From NCBI GenBank assembly GCA_019635315.1, contig JAHBZT010000011.1, positions 1 through 42,618 of the forward strand: DNA of 42,618 nt, read 5' to 3'. This DNA is from Rubrivivax sp. Lineage in GTDB: Bacteria > Pseudomonadota > Gammaproteobacteria > Burkholderiales > Burkholderiaceae_C. This document shows, one piece after another, positions 26,062-33,287 of the stretch. Made by a program: the position numbers and the translations under genes. The notes beneath the pieces are model-generated. The model was given only the letters and a program-made list of their open reading frames with translations, searched no databases and was not told the origin of the DNA. Within the stretch, counting starts at the first letter, position 1; each line of letters starts with the position of its first letter.

Positions 26062-26242
26062 GGCGGGGGCGTGGCGACGGGCGCCTGCGCGACGCGCCGG
26101 TCATCGGCCAGCGGCACAGGCCACGAGGCGGATGATGCGCCATGCCGCCGCGCCGCCGGCGCGGGCCCGGACCGGCACCATGGCAGGAGCGGCTCGCGCC
26201 GGCCTGCGGCGCCGGACGCCGGGCACGCGCGGCGGCGAGGCG

Positions 26243-26800
26243 TCAGCCGGCCCGGCGCCATGCCGTGGCCAGGCTCCACACCGGGCCGAAGAAGAACCAG
26301 AGCACGGTGGAGACGAACGCGATCCTGTACCAGCCGAGCAGGGGTTCGGTCGTTTCGCCGGGGCCGACGAACTGGACGAGGGCCTCGATCAGGGCGATGG
26401 TGATCAGCCAGGCGACGATGCAGCGTGCCCACAGGTGGAGGTCGTAGCGGACTCCCGGCCAGCCGCGGGAAGGCGCCTTCGACGGCGCGGGGCCGGAAGC
26501 AAACCGGTGCGCAAAGTGGGCATCGGCCCATGTCACGGCCATGCCGCCGAAGGCGACGGTGAAGCCGACATAGGCCGCGGCCAGACCGTGCGCGAAGGTG
26601 GCGGTCGCGCCGCGGGACAGGTCGGCGGCCGTGAAGGCCATGAGCAGCAGGTCGATGAGCGGCAGGCAGAACAGCAAGGCGCGGCTCAGCCGCTGCCTGC
26701 GAAGGAGGTAGCGCAGCGCGAGGGCGAGCAGCAGGACGACCCAGAAGCCGACTTCGCAGGCGACGATCAGCGCATAGAGCAGGTGCGGCTCGGGGGGCAT
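26243..26800 (-). CDS. Hypothetical membrane protein, possibly cassette-borne
   Basis: A 185-aa protein with four to five predicted helices: LIVACEVGFWVVLLLALALRYLL, FCLPLIDLLLMAFTA, GLAAAYVGFTVAFGGMAV, CIVAWLITIALIEALV and FVSTVLWFFFGPVWS. Family not recognised. Its ATG (26800) lies 34 nt after the GTTGGGC core of the decayed attC-like site at 26835-26947, the spacing expected for a cassette gene. However, no second attC follows its stop. Confidence 0.78.
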   Translation of the reverse strand: MPPEPHLLYALIVACEVGFWVVLLLALALRYLLRRQRLSRALLFCLPLIDLLLMAFTAADLSRGATATFAHGLAAAYVGFTVAFGGMAVTWADAHFAHRFASGPAPSKAPSRGWPGVRYDLHLWARCIVAWLITIALIEALVQFVGPGETTEPLLGWYRIAFVSTVLWFFFGPVWSLATAWRRAG

Positions 26801-26834
26801 GCGTGGGGTGTGGTTCTTGACGTCTGGCGTCCGG

Positions 26835-26947
26835 GCCCAACCGGGACTGGCGGCGTGGCGCCCTGGCCGCGAGGACGATGATGAACCCCGGCGCCTCGCG
26901 GCCAGGGTGCCAAGCCGGCGGGCCGCGGCCTGCGCGAGGGGTCAGGC
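26835..26947 (-). other. Decayed attC-like site
   Basis: Read on the minus strand it begins GCCTGACCCCTCGCGCAGGC, differing from the intact sites mainly by A-to-G in the core (GCCTGAC instead of GCCTAAC), and ends with GTTGGGC, which fits GTTRRRY. The centre contains CTGGCCGC ... CGCGGCCAG at the same spacing (43 vs 44 nt) as in the site at 27509-27637, within a perfect 14-bp inverted repeat. The right arm is about 14 nt shorter than in the intact sites and lost the consensus GCTTANCTC stretch. The NADAR stop codon TGA lies in the core. Confidence 0.6.
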
Positions 26948-27493
26948 GTGGATGTGCTGCCGCACCTGCATGAGCGCAAAGCCCAGCAGATTGAGGCCGC
27001 GCCACAGGTTGGGGTTCCTCGCATGCTCATCGTCCTGCGCCATGCCGATGCCCCAGACACGGTCCACGGGGCTGGCCTCCACCAGGACGCGCGATCCGGT
27101 CCGGGCCAGGAAGTCGCGCAGGTCGGGGTTCTGGGCAAACTTGGCCTCGTTGCCCCGGCAGACGATGCCGAAGCGATGCGCCGCCCAGGCTTTTTCGTCG
27201 AAGTTCCTCACCTGCCGCCCCAGCGCCTTGGCCGCCCCAGGGTGCGGCGCACCGAGGATGGCACGCCGCGCAGCCTGATCGCCGAAGAGGCGCGCCTTCT
27301 CGGCCATCATGTAGTGCTCCGCGGTGGGATAGCAGTCGTCGCCGATCACGAACTCGGCAGGAAACCACTGGCTGAGGCAGGCGGCGCCGACCTCGCGGCG
27401 ATTCGACTGGTGACTCCAGAAGAACAGGAACTTCAATCGTTCACCCGCGGTGAAGCGAGCGCGAAGCGCCTCCAGGTTCAGTGCGTCGTGCAT
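26942..27493 (-). CDS. NADAR-family protein (YbiA-like)
   Basis: A 183-aa protein with NADAR signatures: LKFLFFWSHQ, CYPTAEHYMMAEKARLFGD, AKALGRQVRNFDEKAW, NEAKFAQNPDLRDFL and LVEASPVDRVWGIGM. The family includes E. coli YbiA, and members from toxin-antitoxin and phage-defence loci remove ADP-ribose from N-glycosidic linkages such as guanosine in DNA. The ATG lies 16 nt after the last core base of the attC site at 27509-27637, and the stop lies in the core of the next, decayed attC. It is therefore probably the third cassette gene. Its GC content is intermediate. Confidence 0.93.
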   Translation of the reverse strand: MHDALNLEALRARFTAGERLKFLFFWSHQSNRREVGAACLSQWFPAEFVIGDDCYPTAEHYMMAEKARLFGDQAARRAILGAPHPGAAKALGRQVRNFDEKAWAAHRFGIVCRGNEAKFAQNPDLRDFLARTGSRVLVEASPVDRVWGIGMAQDDEHARNPNLWRGLNLLGFALMQVRQHIHA

Positions 27494-27508
27494 GCCTAGG
27501 GGCACCGG

Positions 27509-27637
27509 GAATAACGTTCGAGCTAAGCCGCGCGCGGAGGCAGACGCCGACTGGCCGCGAAAGGACAATGACCACGATGCCCTGGAGCGGCCAGGCGGTG
27601 GCTGCCGTAGCGCGTCGGCTTGAGCGAGGGGTTAAGC
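27509..27637 (-). other. attC recombination site of cassette 2
   Basis: A 129-bp imperfect palindrome. On the minus strand it starts GCTTAAC (core, RYYYAAC) then CCCTCGCTCAAGCCGAC, close to the attC left consensus, and ends GGCTTAGCTCGAACGTTA, close to the right consensus GCTTANCTCRRGCGTTRRRY. The arms pair over TAAC, TCG, CT, AAGCCG, CGCGC and GGCAG. The final core reads GTTATTC, so the bases after the crossover G deviate, as can happen next to a different or decayed cassette. The gene stop is 11 nt upstream of the first core. Confidence 0.85.
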
Positions 27638-27648
27638 CACATTGACAT

Positions 27649-28827
27649 CTATGCGAGCCCAAAGGACTTCAACTCTGCAGGTTTCAGATAGCGTTTGAGT
27701 TGAGCCTCGGAATTCAGGAGTTCCCGTCGAAATGACATGCTCAGTCTGCTGGCAAAGCTTACTGAGCCTACCTGGACCATCGGTAAATCGCGGTCACGAA
27801 GTAGTTTGGCGGTACCTGCTATGGCGGATACTGAGAGTGGTGCTGCAGTGATTCCGATGTTCAACAGATCAATTTTGCTCGGGAAGCTGGCATCAAACAT
27901 TGCATCGGAGGCCGATTGGAGCGTGCGGAGATAATCTAGTTGCTCTCTGAATGTCCTGGCGCGCCACATCGCCCTAAGAACTTGCCAAAGCTCTTCCCTC
28001 GGCTCTGACAGTTCATCACGGAGATCACGGATCACTTCCGGAATGTGATGACGTGCTTCTGCGCGCGAGAGAACAAGTTGGACTAGCGGTGGAAGAGAGA
28101 AAGCGAAAGCGGGGCTTTGAAGTTCTCGTGCTGCAGCTTTGAATTGCTCACCAAATCGTGCGAATAGCTGTTCCGGCCAGCGTGAGTACAGATGCTCTGC
28201 GCAGTATCGCGCGACAGGTGACTCACCAAAAACAATAGCGCCGGCTCGGGCGCAGCCAACTAGGTAATGCGCGCTCTTGGCAGGAGCTCCATCAAAGATT
28301 GGGTGGATCAGCTCATCAAGAACGAACCTCTCGTCGCCCAGCACATGCCAGCCCAACCGCTGGCGAGCCGCATCTTCCGCCGCCCGTTGGGGCCATCCTC
28401 TGTACCATGCGTCAAGGAATGCGTTGGCTTCGGCTGCCAGCTTTATCCACTTCGGGATCGCTTTAACTGCGTCAGCTATCACTCCAGTAGTTACGCGTGC
28501 TTCTAGAAATTCTGACTCGTCAAGCTCAAGACTTGCGATGGGGTGTGGTTGTTCCGGGAGTACAAAGGAGTAGTCGAGCGCCGGTTCACCGAAGGGCATC
28601 TCGAATTCGTTACTACCATTCGCCAAGGAACCACTTTCCCACAGATCATGGTCCTGCATGCGTGAAGCCACTAGGTGCCGCCCGAGCAGAATCGCGCGAA
28701 GCGCTCGCTCGGCGGGGAGAAGGTCATCAGGGCTAAATCCCCCATCCCAAAGCCTCATAAGTGAGTCGAGAAGGTGCCGCTCGATCACAACTACGCCTAG
28801 ATCTTTTCCTATAGCGGTGGTCGTCAT
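27649..28827 (-). CDS. Integron cassette gene of unknown function (392 aa)
   Basis: A 392-aa protein with no signal peptide and no convincing membrane segment. It appears mostly alpha-helical (ERHLLDSLMRLWDGGF, AIPKWIKLAAEANAFLDAWY, EVIRDLRDELSEPREELW, LRAMWRARTFREQLDYLRTL). The C-terminal part has a hydrophobic LLNIGITAAPLSVSAIAG stretch. No known motif is seen. The ATG is 34 nt after the attC core at 28862-28868, and the stop is 11 nt before the next attC. GC content and codon use are clearly lower than in the surrounding genes, indicating foreign origin. No obvious Shine-Dalgarno precedes it. Confidence 0.85.
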   Translation of the reverse strand: MTTTAIGKDLGVVVIERHLLDSLMRLWDGGFSPDDLLPAERALRAILLGRHLVASRMQDHDLWESGSLANGSNEFEMPFGEPALDYSFVLPEQPHPIASLELDESEFLEARVTTGVIADAVKAIPKWIKLAAEANAFLDAWYRGWPQRAAEDAARQRLGWHVLGDERFVLDELIHPIFDGAPAKSAHYLVGCARAGAIVFGESPVARYCAEHLYSRWPEQLFARFGEQFKAAARELQSPAFAFSLPPLVQLVLSRAEARHHIPEVIRDLRDELSEPREELWQVLRAMWRARTFREQLDYLRTLQSASDAMFDASFPSKIDLLNIGITAAPLSVSAIAGTAKLLRDRDLPMVQVGSVSFASRLSMSFRRELLNSEAQLKRYLKPAELKSFGLA

Positions 28828-28861
28828 TTCGGGCAGACGTGAATAGAGGGGGATGCTTGTG

Positions 28862-28990
28862 GCCTAACGTTCGAGCTAACCTGACCTCGGAGGCAGGTAC
28901 TGTAAGCCCGGACTGAGACAATGTACGGAGTACCTCAGGCCGGGCTTACAGTGCCTGCCGTTGCGGGTCAGCTTGAGCGAGGGGTTAGGC
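28862..28990 (-). other. attC recombination site of cassette 1
   Basis: A 129-bp imperfect palindrome, the same length as the site at 27509. On the minus strand it starts GCCTAAC then CCCTCGCTCAAGCTGAC and ends GGTTAGCTCGAACGTTAGGC, so both cores (GCCTAAC and GTTAGGC) are perfect. The centre has a strong stem, GTAAGCCCGG pairing with CCGGGCTTAC, and CTGAG with CTCAG. It shares ACGGCAG, CATTGTC and CTGCCTCCG blocks with the other site. The stop TAA of the upstream cassette gene overlaps the first core. Confidence 0.9.
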
Positions 28991-29728
28991 CTCGCCGCGT
29001 GCAGCCGGCCGCTTGAGCGCGGAGACTAGCTGCTCAATCAACTGTGGGAGTATTCGGCATAGTCCAATCCGCTCTCTGATCTCCATCTGATATGCCTGTA
29101 ACTTGGCCGGATCGAAGTGACCGCCGGCAAAAGCTAGGCCTGGCTCACCAAGCGCAACTCGACCGGCAATCGCGAATGGGCCTGCGTGGCTGAAGGTGTT
29201 GTAGTGAGCCTTGGATCGTTGGAGACGCGTGACTGAGTCTAAGTTTACTCGTAGGGCGACAGCATTCCACGACAGCTGGTCGATAGCGTGATGGCCACGT
29301 GTGCGCGCATCGTCTGCCTCGACGCGTTCCCAGTATCGTGCGAGTGTTGGGTTGTTCTTGTGTTTCTTTATGACGACGAGTTCGTCAGCTGAACATAGAA
29401 TCGAGACTGCGACTCCCTCGATTGCTTGGCGCATTACGTTCCCTGATGCAAGAAGCTTTCCAGAGACCAGCAACTTCGTCGATACTAGTAGATCATCGAG
29501 TATTCCGAAGAGAAAGGCTGCGACTAGAGCGGCTTGCTTCGTTGCTGCTCGGTTCGCTGCCTCGTTGATGTTAGGTACTTGACGAAAGCAGGCTGCCAAG
29601 ACCTCTGCGAGTTGTGTCAGATCTGCAGCGAGGTGATTGGCGAACTCGTCCTTGACCCACCTGTCCTCATCAAAGATCTCGCGCAGAACCTTCTCAGGTG
29701 TCTCTAGATTGTTGATAGGCGGCGGCAT
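28985..29728 (-). CDS. Integron cassette gene of unknown function (247 aa)
   Basis: A mostly helical protein of 247 aa from ATG 29728 (MPPPINN). The frame stays open upstream to ATG 29797 and TTG 29815, but those starts lie outside the cassette because the codons cross the GTTAGGC core at 29759-29765. Features are LREIFDEDRWVKDEFANHL, a hydrophobic AALVAAFLFGILDDLLVSTK helix, GNVMRQAIEGVAVSIL and a His-containing AHYNTFSHAGPFA segment. I recognise no family. Low GC compared with the host. Its TAA stop is inside the attC core at 28984-28990. Confidence 0.82.
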   Translation of the reverse strand: MPPPINNLETPEKVLREIFDEDRWVKDEFANHLAADLTQLAEVLAACFRQVPNINEAANRAATKQAALVAAFLFGILDDLLVSTKLLVSGKLLASGNVMRQAIEGVAVSILCSADELVVIKKHKNNPTLARYWERVEADDARTRGHHAIDQLSWNAVALRVNLDSVTRLQRSKAHYNTFSHAGPFAIAGRVALGEPGLAFAGGHFDPAKLQAYQMEIRERIGLCRILPQLIEQLVSALKRPAARGEA

Positions 29729-29758
29729 TCGGAAAGGTCGAGGGGCGTGATTTTCGAG

Positions 29759-29765
29759 GCCTAAC
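29759..29765 (-). other. Integron core half-site (GTTAGGC) at proximal border
   Basis: Minus-strand GTTAGGC lies 30 nt upstream of the first cassette gene ATG. The sequence before it (minus strand ATCAAATCAC) does not match the attC right-arm consensus. It could be the right end of an attI-like site or of a strongly diverged attC. An inverted repeat (CCATCGG/CCGATGG plus CCATT/AATGG) lies at about 29784-29828. Confidence 0.5.
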
Positions 29766-29889
29766 GTGATTTGATCATCGTAGCCACCATCGGCCATTCG
29801 TGATCCAGCGCTCAATGGCTGCCGATGGCACTAAATGCCCATGGACGGTCATCGCCTAGTTGACACGGGTCTCGCCGCGGCGGCATCCA

Positions 29890-30312
29890 TTACACGCGCC
29901 CATTCGCCTGCCCCTTCAGTTCCACGACATTCCCCTCCGGGTCCGTGACGTAGATCGACGGCCCCTCCCCCTCCGCCCCGAAGCGCATCTCGGCCGGCCC
30001 GGCCTCGACGCCCTGCGCCGTCAGGTGCGCACGGATCGCCGCCTCGTCGAACGGCTCGACGCGAAAGCAGAAGTGGTCCAGGTTGCGCCCCTCGGCGCCC
30101 GGGGCCGCGCCGCCGGCCCGGCCCAGCGGTCCGTCCACCGGCACCAGGTCCAGCATCGCGCGGCCGGCGCGCAACTGCACCAGCCCGATGTCGTCGCGCC
30201 TACGTTCCAGGATGCAGCCCAGCACGCCGCAGTAGAAGCCCAGCATGCGCTCCAGGTCGCGCACGCGCAGCACCAGGTGGTCCAGATCGCGGATGGCCAG
30301 CATCGCGGGCAT
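29890..30312 (-). CDS. VOC-family (glyoxalase-like) protein 2
   Basis: A 140-aa protein with two VOC modules: LDHLVLRVRDLERMLGFYCGVLGC, then NLDHFCFRVEPFDEAAIRAHL, and the terminal SIYVTDPEGNVVELKG. The His in LDHLVL, a His in NLDHFC and the Glu in VVELKG fit metal-ligand positions, so it may be a real metal-dependent lyase or dioxygenase-like enzyme. Substrate unknown. GC content is back to the host level, so it lies outside the cassette cluster. Confidence 0.93.
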   Translation of the reverse strand: MPAMLAIRDLDHLVLRVRDLERMLGFYCGVLGCILERRRDDIGLVQLRAGRAMLDLVPVDGPLGRAGGAAPGAEGRNLDHFCFRVEPFDEAAIRAHLTAQGVEAGPAEMRFGAEGEGPSIYVTDPEGNVVELKGQANGRV

Positions 30313-30533
30313 GTCCTCCGGGTTGGCGGTGGGGTCGGTGCGCAGTCGGCGCGGCTCGGGCCGGCCGGGGGGCGCCGTCGTCGGGCCATGCTAGCGCCGA
30401 AGCGCGGCACTTGACGAGCCCCGGCGCCCGCCGGCGCCGTCGATTCCGCCCCTCGCCAATCGTCGTGCAGGCAGGAGCGTCACCGCCATGCTGGTCCCGG
30501 CCCCGCTCCCTGCGCCACCCACCGGAGAACCCC

Positions 30534-30968
30534 ATGACCCGCATGATCTTCGTCAACCTGCCCGTCGCCGACCTACCGGCCTCGGTCGCCTTCTATCAGG
30601 CGCTGGGCTTCCGGCAGAACCTGCAGTTCAGCGACGACACCGCCGCCTGCATGGTGTGGAGCGAAGCCATCCACGCGATGCTGCTCACGCACGCCAAGTG
30701 GCGCACGTTCACGCAGCGGCCGCTGCCGCCGGCCGGCAGCTGCGGCGTGATGCTGGCGCTGGCCCTGGACAGCCGCGACGAAGTCGACGCGCTGAACCGC
30801 GCCGCCGCGGCCCATGGCGGGCAGGCCGACGTGAACCCGGTCCAGGACCTGGGCTTCATGTACGGCCGCGACCTGGCGGACCCCGACGGTCACCTGTGGG
30901 GGCCGTTCTGGATGGACCCGACAGCGCTGCCGCCGGCCGACGGGCCGGGCGACGGCCCCGCGCGCTAG
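30534..30968 (+). CDS. VOC-family (glyoxalase-like) protein 3
   Basis: A 144-aa VOC protein: MIFVNLPVADLPASVAFYQALGF, SDDTAACMVWSEAIHAMLLTH, then ALALDSRDEVDALN and FMYGRDLADPDGHLWGPFWMD. It matches the subgroup often annotated as lactoylglutathione lyase-like, though classical glyoxalase ligands are not all evident. GGAGA lies 5 nt before ATG 30534. It is divergent from VOC protein 2. Confidence 0.92.
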   Translation: MTRMIFVNLPVADLPASVAFYQALGFRQNLQFSDDTAACMVWSEAIHAMLLTHAKWRTFTQRPLPPAGSCGVMLALALDSRDEVDALNRAAAAHGGQADVNPVQDLGFMYGRDLADPDGHLWGPFWMDPTALPPADGPGDGPAR

Positions 30969-30995
30969 GCGGGGGCACCGGCCCGGCGCCGGGGA

Positions 30996-31430
30996 TCAGG
31001 CCTCGCCCAGGTGGCCGCGCCGGATGGCGGCCTCGCGGTCCTCGAAGATGGCCATGGCCGTCAGCAGGCGCAGGAAGCCGAAGCGCCTGTAGAAGCCTTC
31101 CTTGCCCGGCACCGAGTACAGGATGATCTTCTGGTGCTGCCGGGCGTCTGCCAGCAGGCGCGTGACGACTTCCCGGCCCAGGCCCGTGCCCTGCTGCCCG
31201 GGCAGCACGGCGATGTCGCACAGGTAGGCGCAGTCGGCGCCGTCGGCCAGCGCCCGGCCGGCGGCGAGCAGCCGGCCGGCCGCGTCGCGCGCGAACCAGC
31301 GGTAGCGGCTGTTCGTGAAGACCGTGCGCAGATGGTCCGCGCTCTTGTTGCCCAGCGGCGCGGCACGGTACAGCGCCTCCAGCTCGGCCCAGTCGATGTC
31401 GTCCAGCGTGTCGGACCACGAGATGTGCAT
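30996..31430 (-). CDS. GNAT-family N-acetyltransferase
   Basis: A 144-aa acetyltransferase with CDIAVLPGQQGTGLGREVVTRLL (acetyl-CoA motif) and IILYSVPGKEGFYRRFGFLRL. The short length and the N-terminal LYRAAPLGNKS resemble small YitI/YkkB-like GNAT proteins. Substrate unknown. Convergent with VOC protein 3, with 27 bp between the stops. Confidence 0.93.
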   Translation of the reverse strand: MHISWSDTLDDIDWAELEALYRAAPLGNKSADHLRTVFTNSRYRWFARDAAGRLLAAGRALADGADCAYLCDIAVLPGQQGTGLGREVVTRLLADARQHQKIILYSVPGKEGFYRRFGFLRLLTAMAIFEDREAAIRRGHLGEA

Positions 31431-31562
31431 GGTGGCGGATCCGTGAGGGGGTGAGGTCCGGGCCGGGTCGCTGCGTGCACGCCCGTGCCGGGATGATGCC
31501 CGACGGGGCCCTGGCGCGGGTTCCACGCGCGCCGCGTCGCCGGCGGCGGCGACGCCGGCCGC

Positions 31563-32933
31563 CTACGCCAGCCCGCGCACCACCTCGATGGCTTCCTCCA
31601 CGCGCCCCACCGCGTGCACGGTCAGCCCCTCGATGGCCTTCTTCGGCGCATTCGCCTTCGGCACCACGGCCACCGCAAAGCCCAGCTTGGCCGCTTCCTT
31701 CAGCCGGTCCTGGCCGCGCGGCGCCGGCCGCACCTCGCCGGCCAGCCCCACCTCGCCGAAGGCGACGAAACCGCGCGGCAGCGCGCGCCCGCGCAGGCTG
31801 CCCTGGATGGCCAGCAGCACCGCCAGGTCGGCGGCCGGCTCGGCGATGCGCACGCCGCCGACGGCATTGACGAAGACGTCCTGGTCCATGCAGCTGACGC
31901 CGGCATGGCGGTGCAGCACGGCCAGCAGCATGGCCAGGCGGTCGCGGTCCAGGCCCACGCTCAGCCGGCGCGGGCTGGGGCCGCCGCTGTCCACCAGCGC
32001 CTGCACCTCCACCAGCATCGGGCGCGTGCCTTCCAGCGTCACCAGCACGCAGCTGCCGGGCACCGGCTCGCCGTGGGTGGACAGGAAGATGGCGCTAGGG
32101 TTGCTCACGCCCTTCAGGCCGCGCTCGGTCATCGCGAAGACGCCGATCTCGTTGACCGCGCCGAAGCGGTTCTTGATGGCGCGCACCAGCCGGAAGCTGC
32201 TGTGCGTGTCGCCCTCGAAATACAGCACCGTGTCGACGATGTGCTCCAGCACGCGCGGCCCGGCCAGCGCGCCCTCCTTCGTGACATGGCCCACCAGCAC
32301 GGTGGCCATGCCGCGTGCCTTGGCCACGCGCGTGAGCTGCGCCGCGCATTCGCGCACCTGCGCCACCGAGCCCGGCGCGCTGCTCAGCTGCTCGCTCCAC
32401 AGGGTCTGGATCGAGTCGACGACGCAGAACTGCGGCGCCTCGGCCTCCACGGTGGCCAGGATCTTCTCGAGCTGGATCTCCGCCGCCACGCGCACGCGCG
32501 TGCCGGCCAGCCCCAGCCGGCGCGCGCGCAGCGCCACCTGCGCGGGGCTTTCCTCGCCGGTCACGTACAGCACCTTCATCTGCGTGGACAGCGCGTCCAG
32601 CGCCTGCAGCAGCAGCGTGCTCTTGCCGATGCCGGGGTCGCCGCCGATCAGCACCACCGCGCCTTCGACGATGCCGCCGCCCAGCACGCGGTCCAGTTCC
32701 TCCTGCCCGGTGGGCGTGCGCGCCACCTCGGCGGCGTCGACCTCGCTGAGCGTGGCCACCGGCTGCGCCGCCCCCGAGGCGCCGGCCAGCGCCTGGTAGC
32801 GGTGGCCCTTGCCCGCGGCGGGCTCGGCCACCGTCTCGTCCAGCGTATTCCAGGCCTTGCAGTGCGGGCACTGGCCCAGCCACTTGGGGCTGGCGCCGCC
32901 GCATTCGCGGCAGGTGTAGACGGTCTTGGCCAT
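31563..32933 (-). CDS. radA: DNA repair protein RadA
   Basis: A 456-aa RadA (Sms), a RecA-like branch-migration helicase acting in recombinational repair. An N-terminal C4 zinc finger (Cys8, Cys11, Cys22, Cys25), Walker A GGDPGIGKST at 97-106, the Walker B-region strand FCVVDSIQT, the RadA-specific KNRFG motif at 254-258 and a C-terminal Lon-protease-like domain (DVFVNAVGGVRIAEPAADLA) are all present. ATG 32933 gives the usual MAKTVYTC start; an in-frame codon 24 nt upstream is unlikely. Confidence 0.98.
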   Translation of the reverse strand: MAKTVYTCRECGGASPKWLGQCPHCKAWNTLDETVAEPAAGKGHRYQALAGASGAAQPVATLSEVDAAEVARTPTGQEELDRVLGGGIVEGAVVLIGGDPGIGKSTLLLQALDALSTQMKVLYVTGEESPAQVALRARRLGLAGTRVRVAAEIQLEKILATVEAEAPQFCVVDSIQTLWSEQLSSAPGSVAQVRECAAQLTRVAKARGMATVLVGHVTKEGALAGPRVLEHIVDTVLYFEGDTHSSFRLVRAIKNRFGAVNEIGVFAMTERGLKGVSNPSAIFLSTHGEPVPGSCVLVTLEGTRPMLVEVQALVDSGGPSPRRLSVGLDRDRLAMLLAVLHRHAGVSCMDQDVFVNAVGGVRIAEPAADLAVLLAIQGSLRGRALPRGFVAFGEVGLAGEVRPAPRGQDRLKEAAKLGFAVAVVPKANAPKKAIEGLTVHAVGRVEEAIEVVRGLA

Positions 32934-32993
32934 GGCGGCGATGTTAGGCGGCGGCACGCCCAGCCCGGCGCGCCGGCTGACGCAACGGCCTGC

Positions 32994-33287
32994 TCAGCGC
33001 CGGCCCGCCCAGTGCCCCGGGCGCCGCCGCTGCGCGGCAACGGCGATCACGCGCAGGTCGTCGCCTTCAACCCGGTACACCAGCGACACAGGAAAACGGT
33101 GCACGGGCAGGATGCGCACGCCCATGGGACCCGGTGTGCCGATCCCGGGCTCGGCCAGCACCCAGGCGAGCGCTTCGCCGATCTCCACCTGCAGCGCCAC
33201 GGCGGCCGTCCAGGCGCCTTGGTCGACATACCAGTCGACCGCCTGCTCGGCGTCGGCCAGCGCCTCTTCGCTGACGCTGAGTTTCAT
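32994..33287 (-). CDS. ParE/RelE-type toxin
   Basis: A 97-aa protein with a ParE/RelE pattern: KLSVSEEALADAEQAVDWYVDQ helix, GIGTPGPMGVRILPVHRFPVSLVYRVEGDDLRVIAVAAQRRRPGHW. RelE-type members cleave mRNA on the ribosome and ParE-type members poison gyrase; the sequence does not decide which. Its ATG overlaps the antitoxin stop (ATGA), the usual coupled arrangement. Confidence 0.9.
   Translation of the reverse strand: MKLSVSEEALADAEQAVDWYVDQGAWTAAVALQVEIGEALAWVLAEPGIGTPGPMGVRILPVHRFPVSLVYRVEGDDLRVIAVAAQRRRPGHWAGRR

Larger units (their letters stand above)
26835..29765 (-). mobile_element. Integron gene-cassette cluster without integrase (CALIN-like)
   Basis: On the minus strand the order is: core half-site GTTAGGC (29765-29759), unknown gene, attC (28990-28862), unknown gene, attC (27637-27509), NADAR gene, decayed attC (26947-26835). 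All genes run in the same direction and start 20-40 nt after a core. One stop codon (gene at 28985) sits inside the following core and another gene ends a few bases before one. The first two genes are much less GC-rich than the rest of the window. No tyrosine recombinase gene is seen in the window. Confidence 0.78.

Noticed and set aside
26062-26242. Further attC after the membrane protein gene at 26243
   Set aside because: The stop is followed by GGCTGACGCCTCG, which resembles the left arm of the other sites, but no GTTRRRY core occurs in the following 180 bp and the arms do not pair convincingly.
26869-26920. Rho-independent terminator at the 14-bp inverted repeat
   Set aside because: The stem is strong, but the loop is about 19 nt and no T-tract follows. 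It matches the centre of the attC-like site instead.
29766-30533. Integron integrase gene next to the cassettes
   Set aside because: The region holds only a short gap, a VOC gene and another gap. No tyrosine recombinase motif is encoded on either strand.
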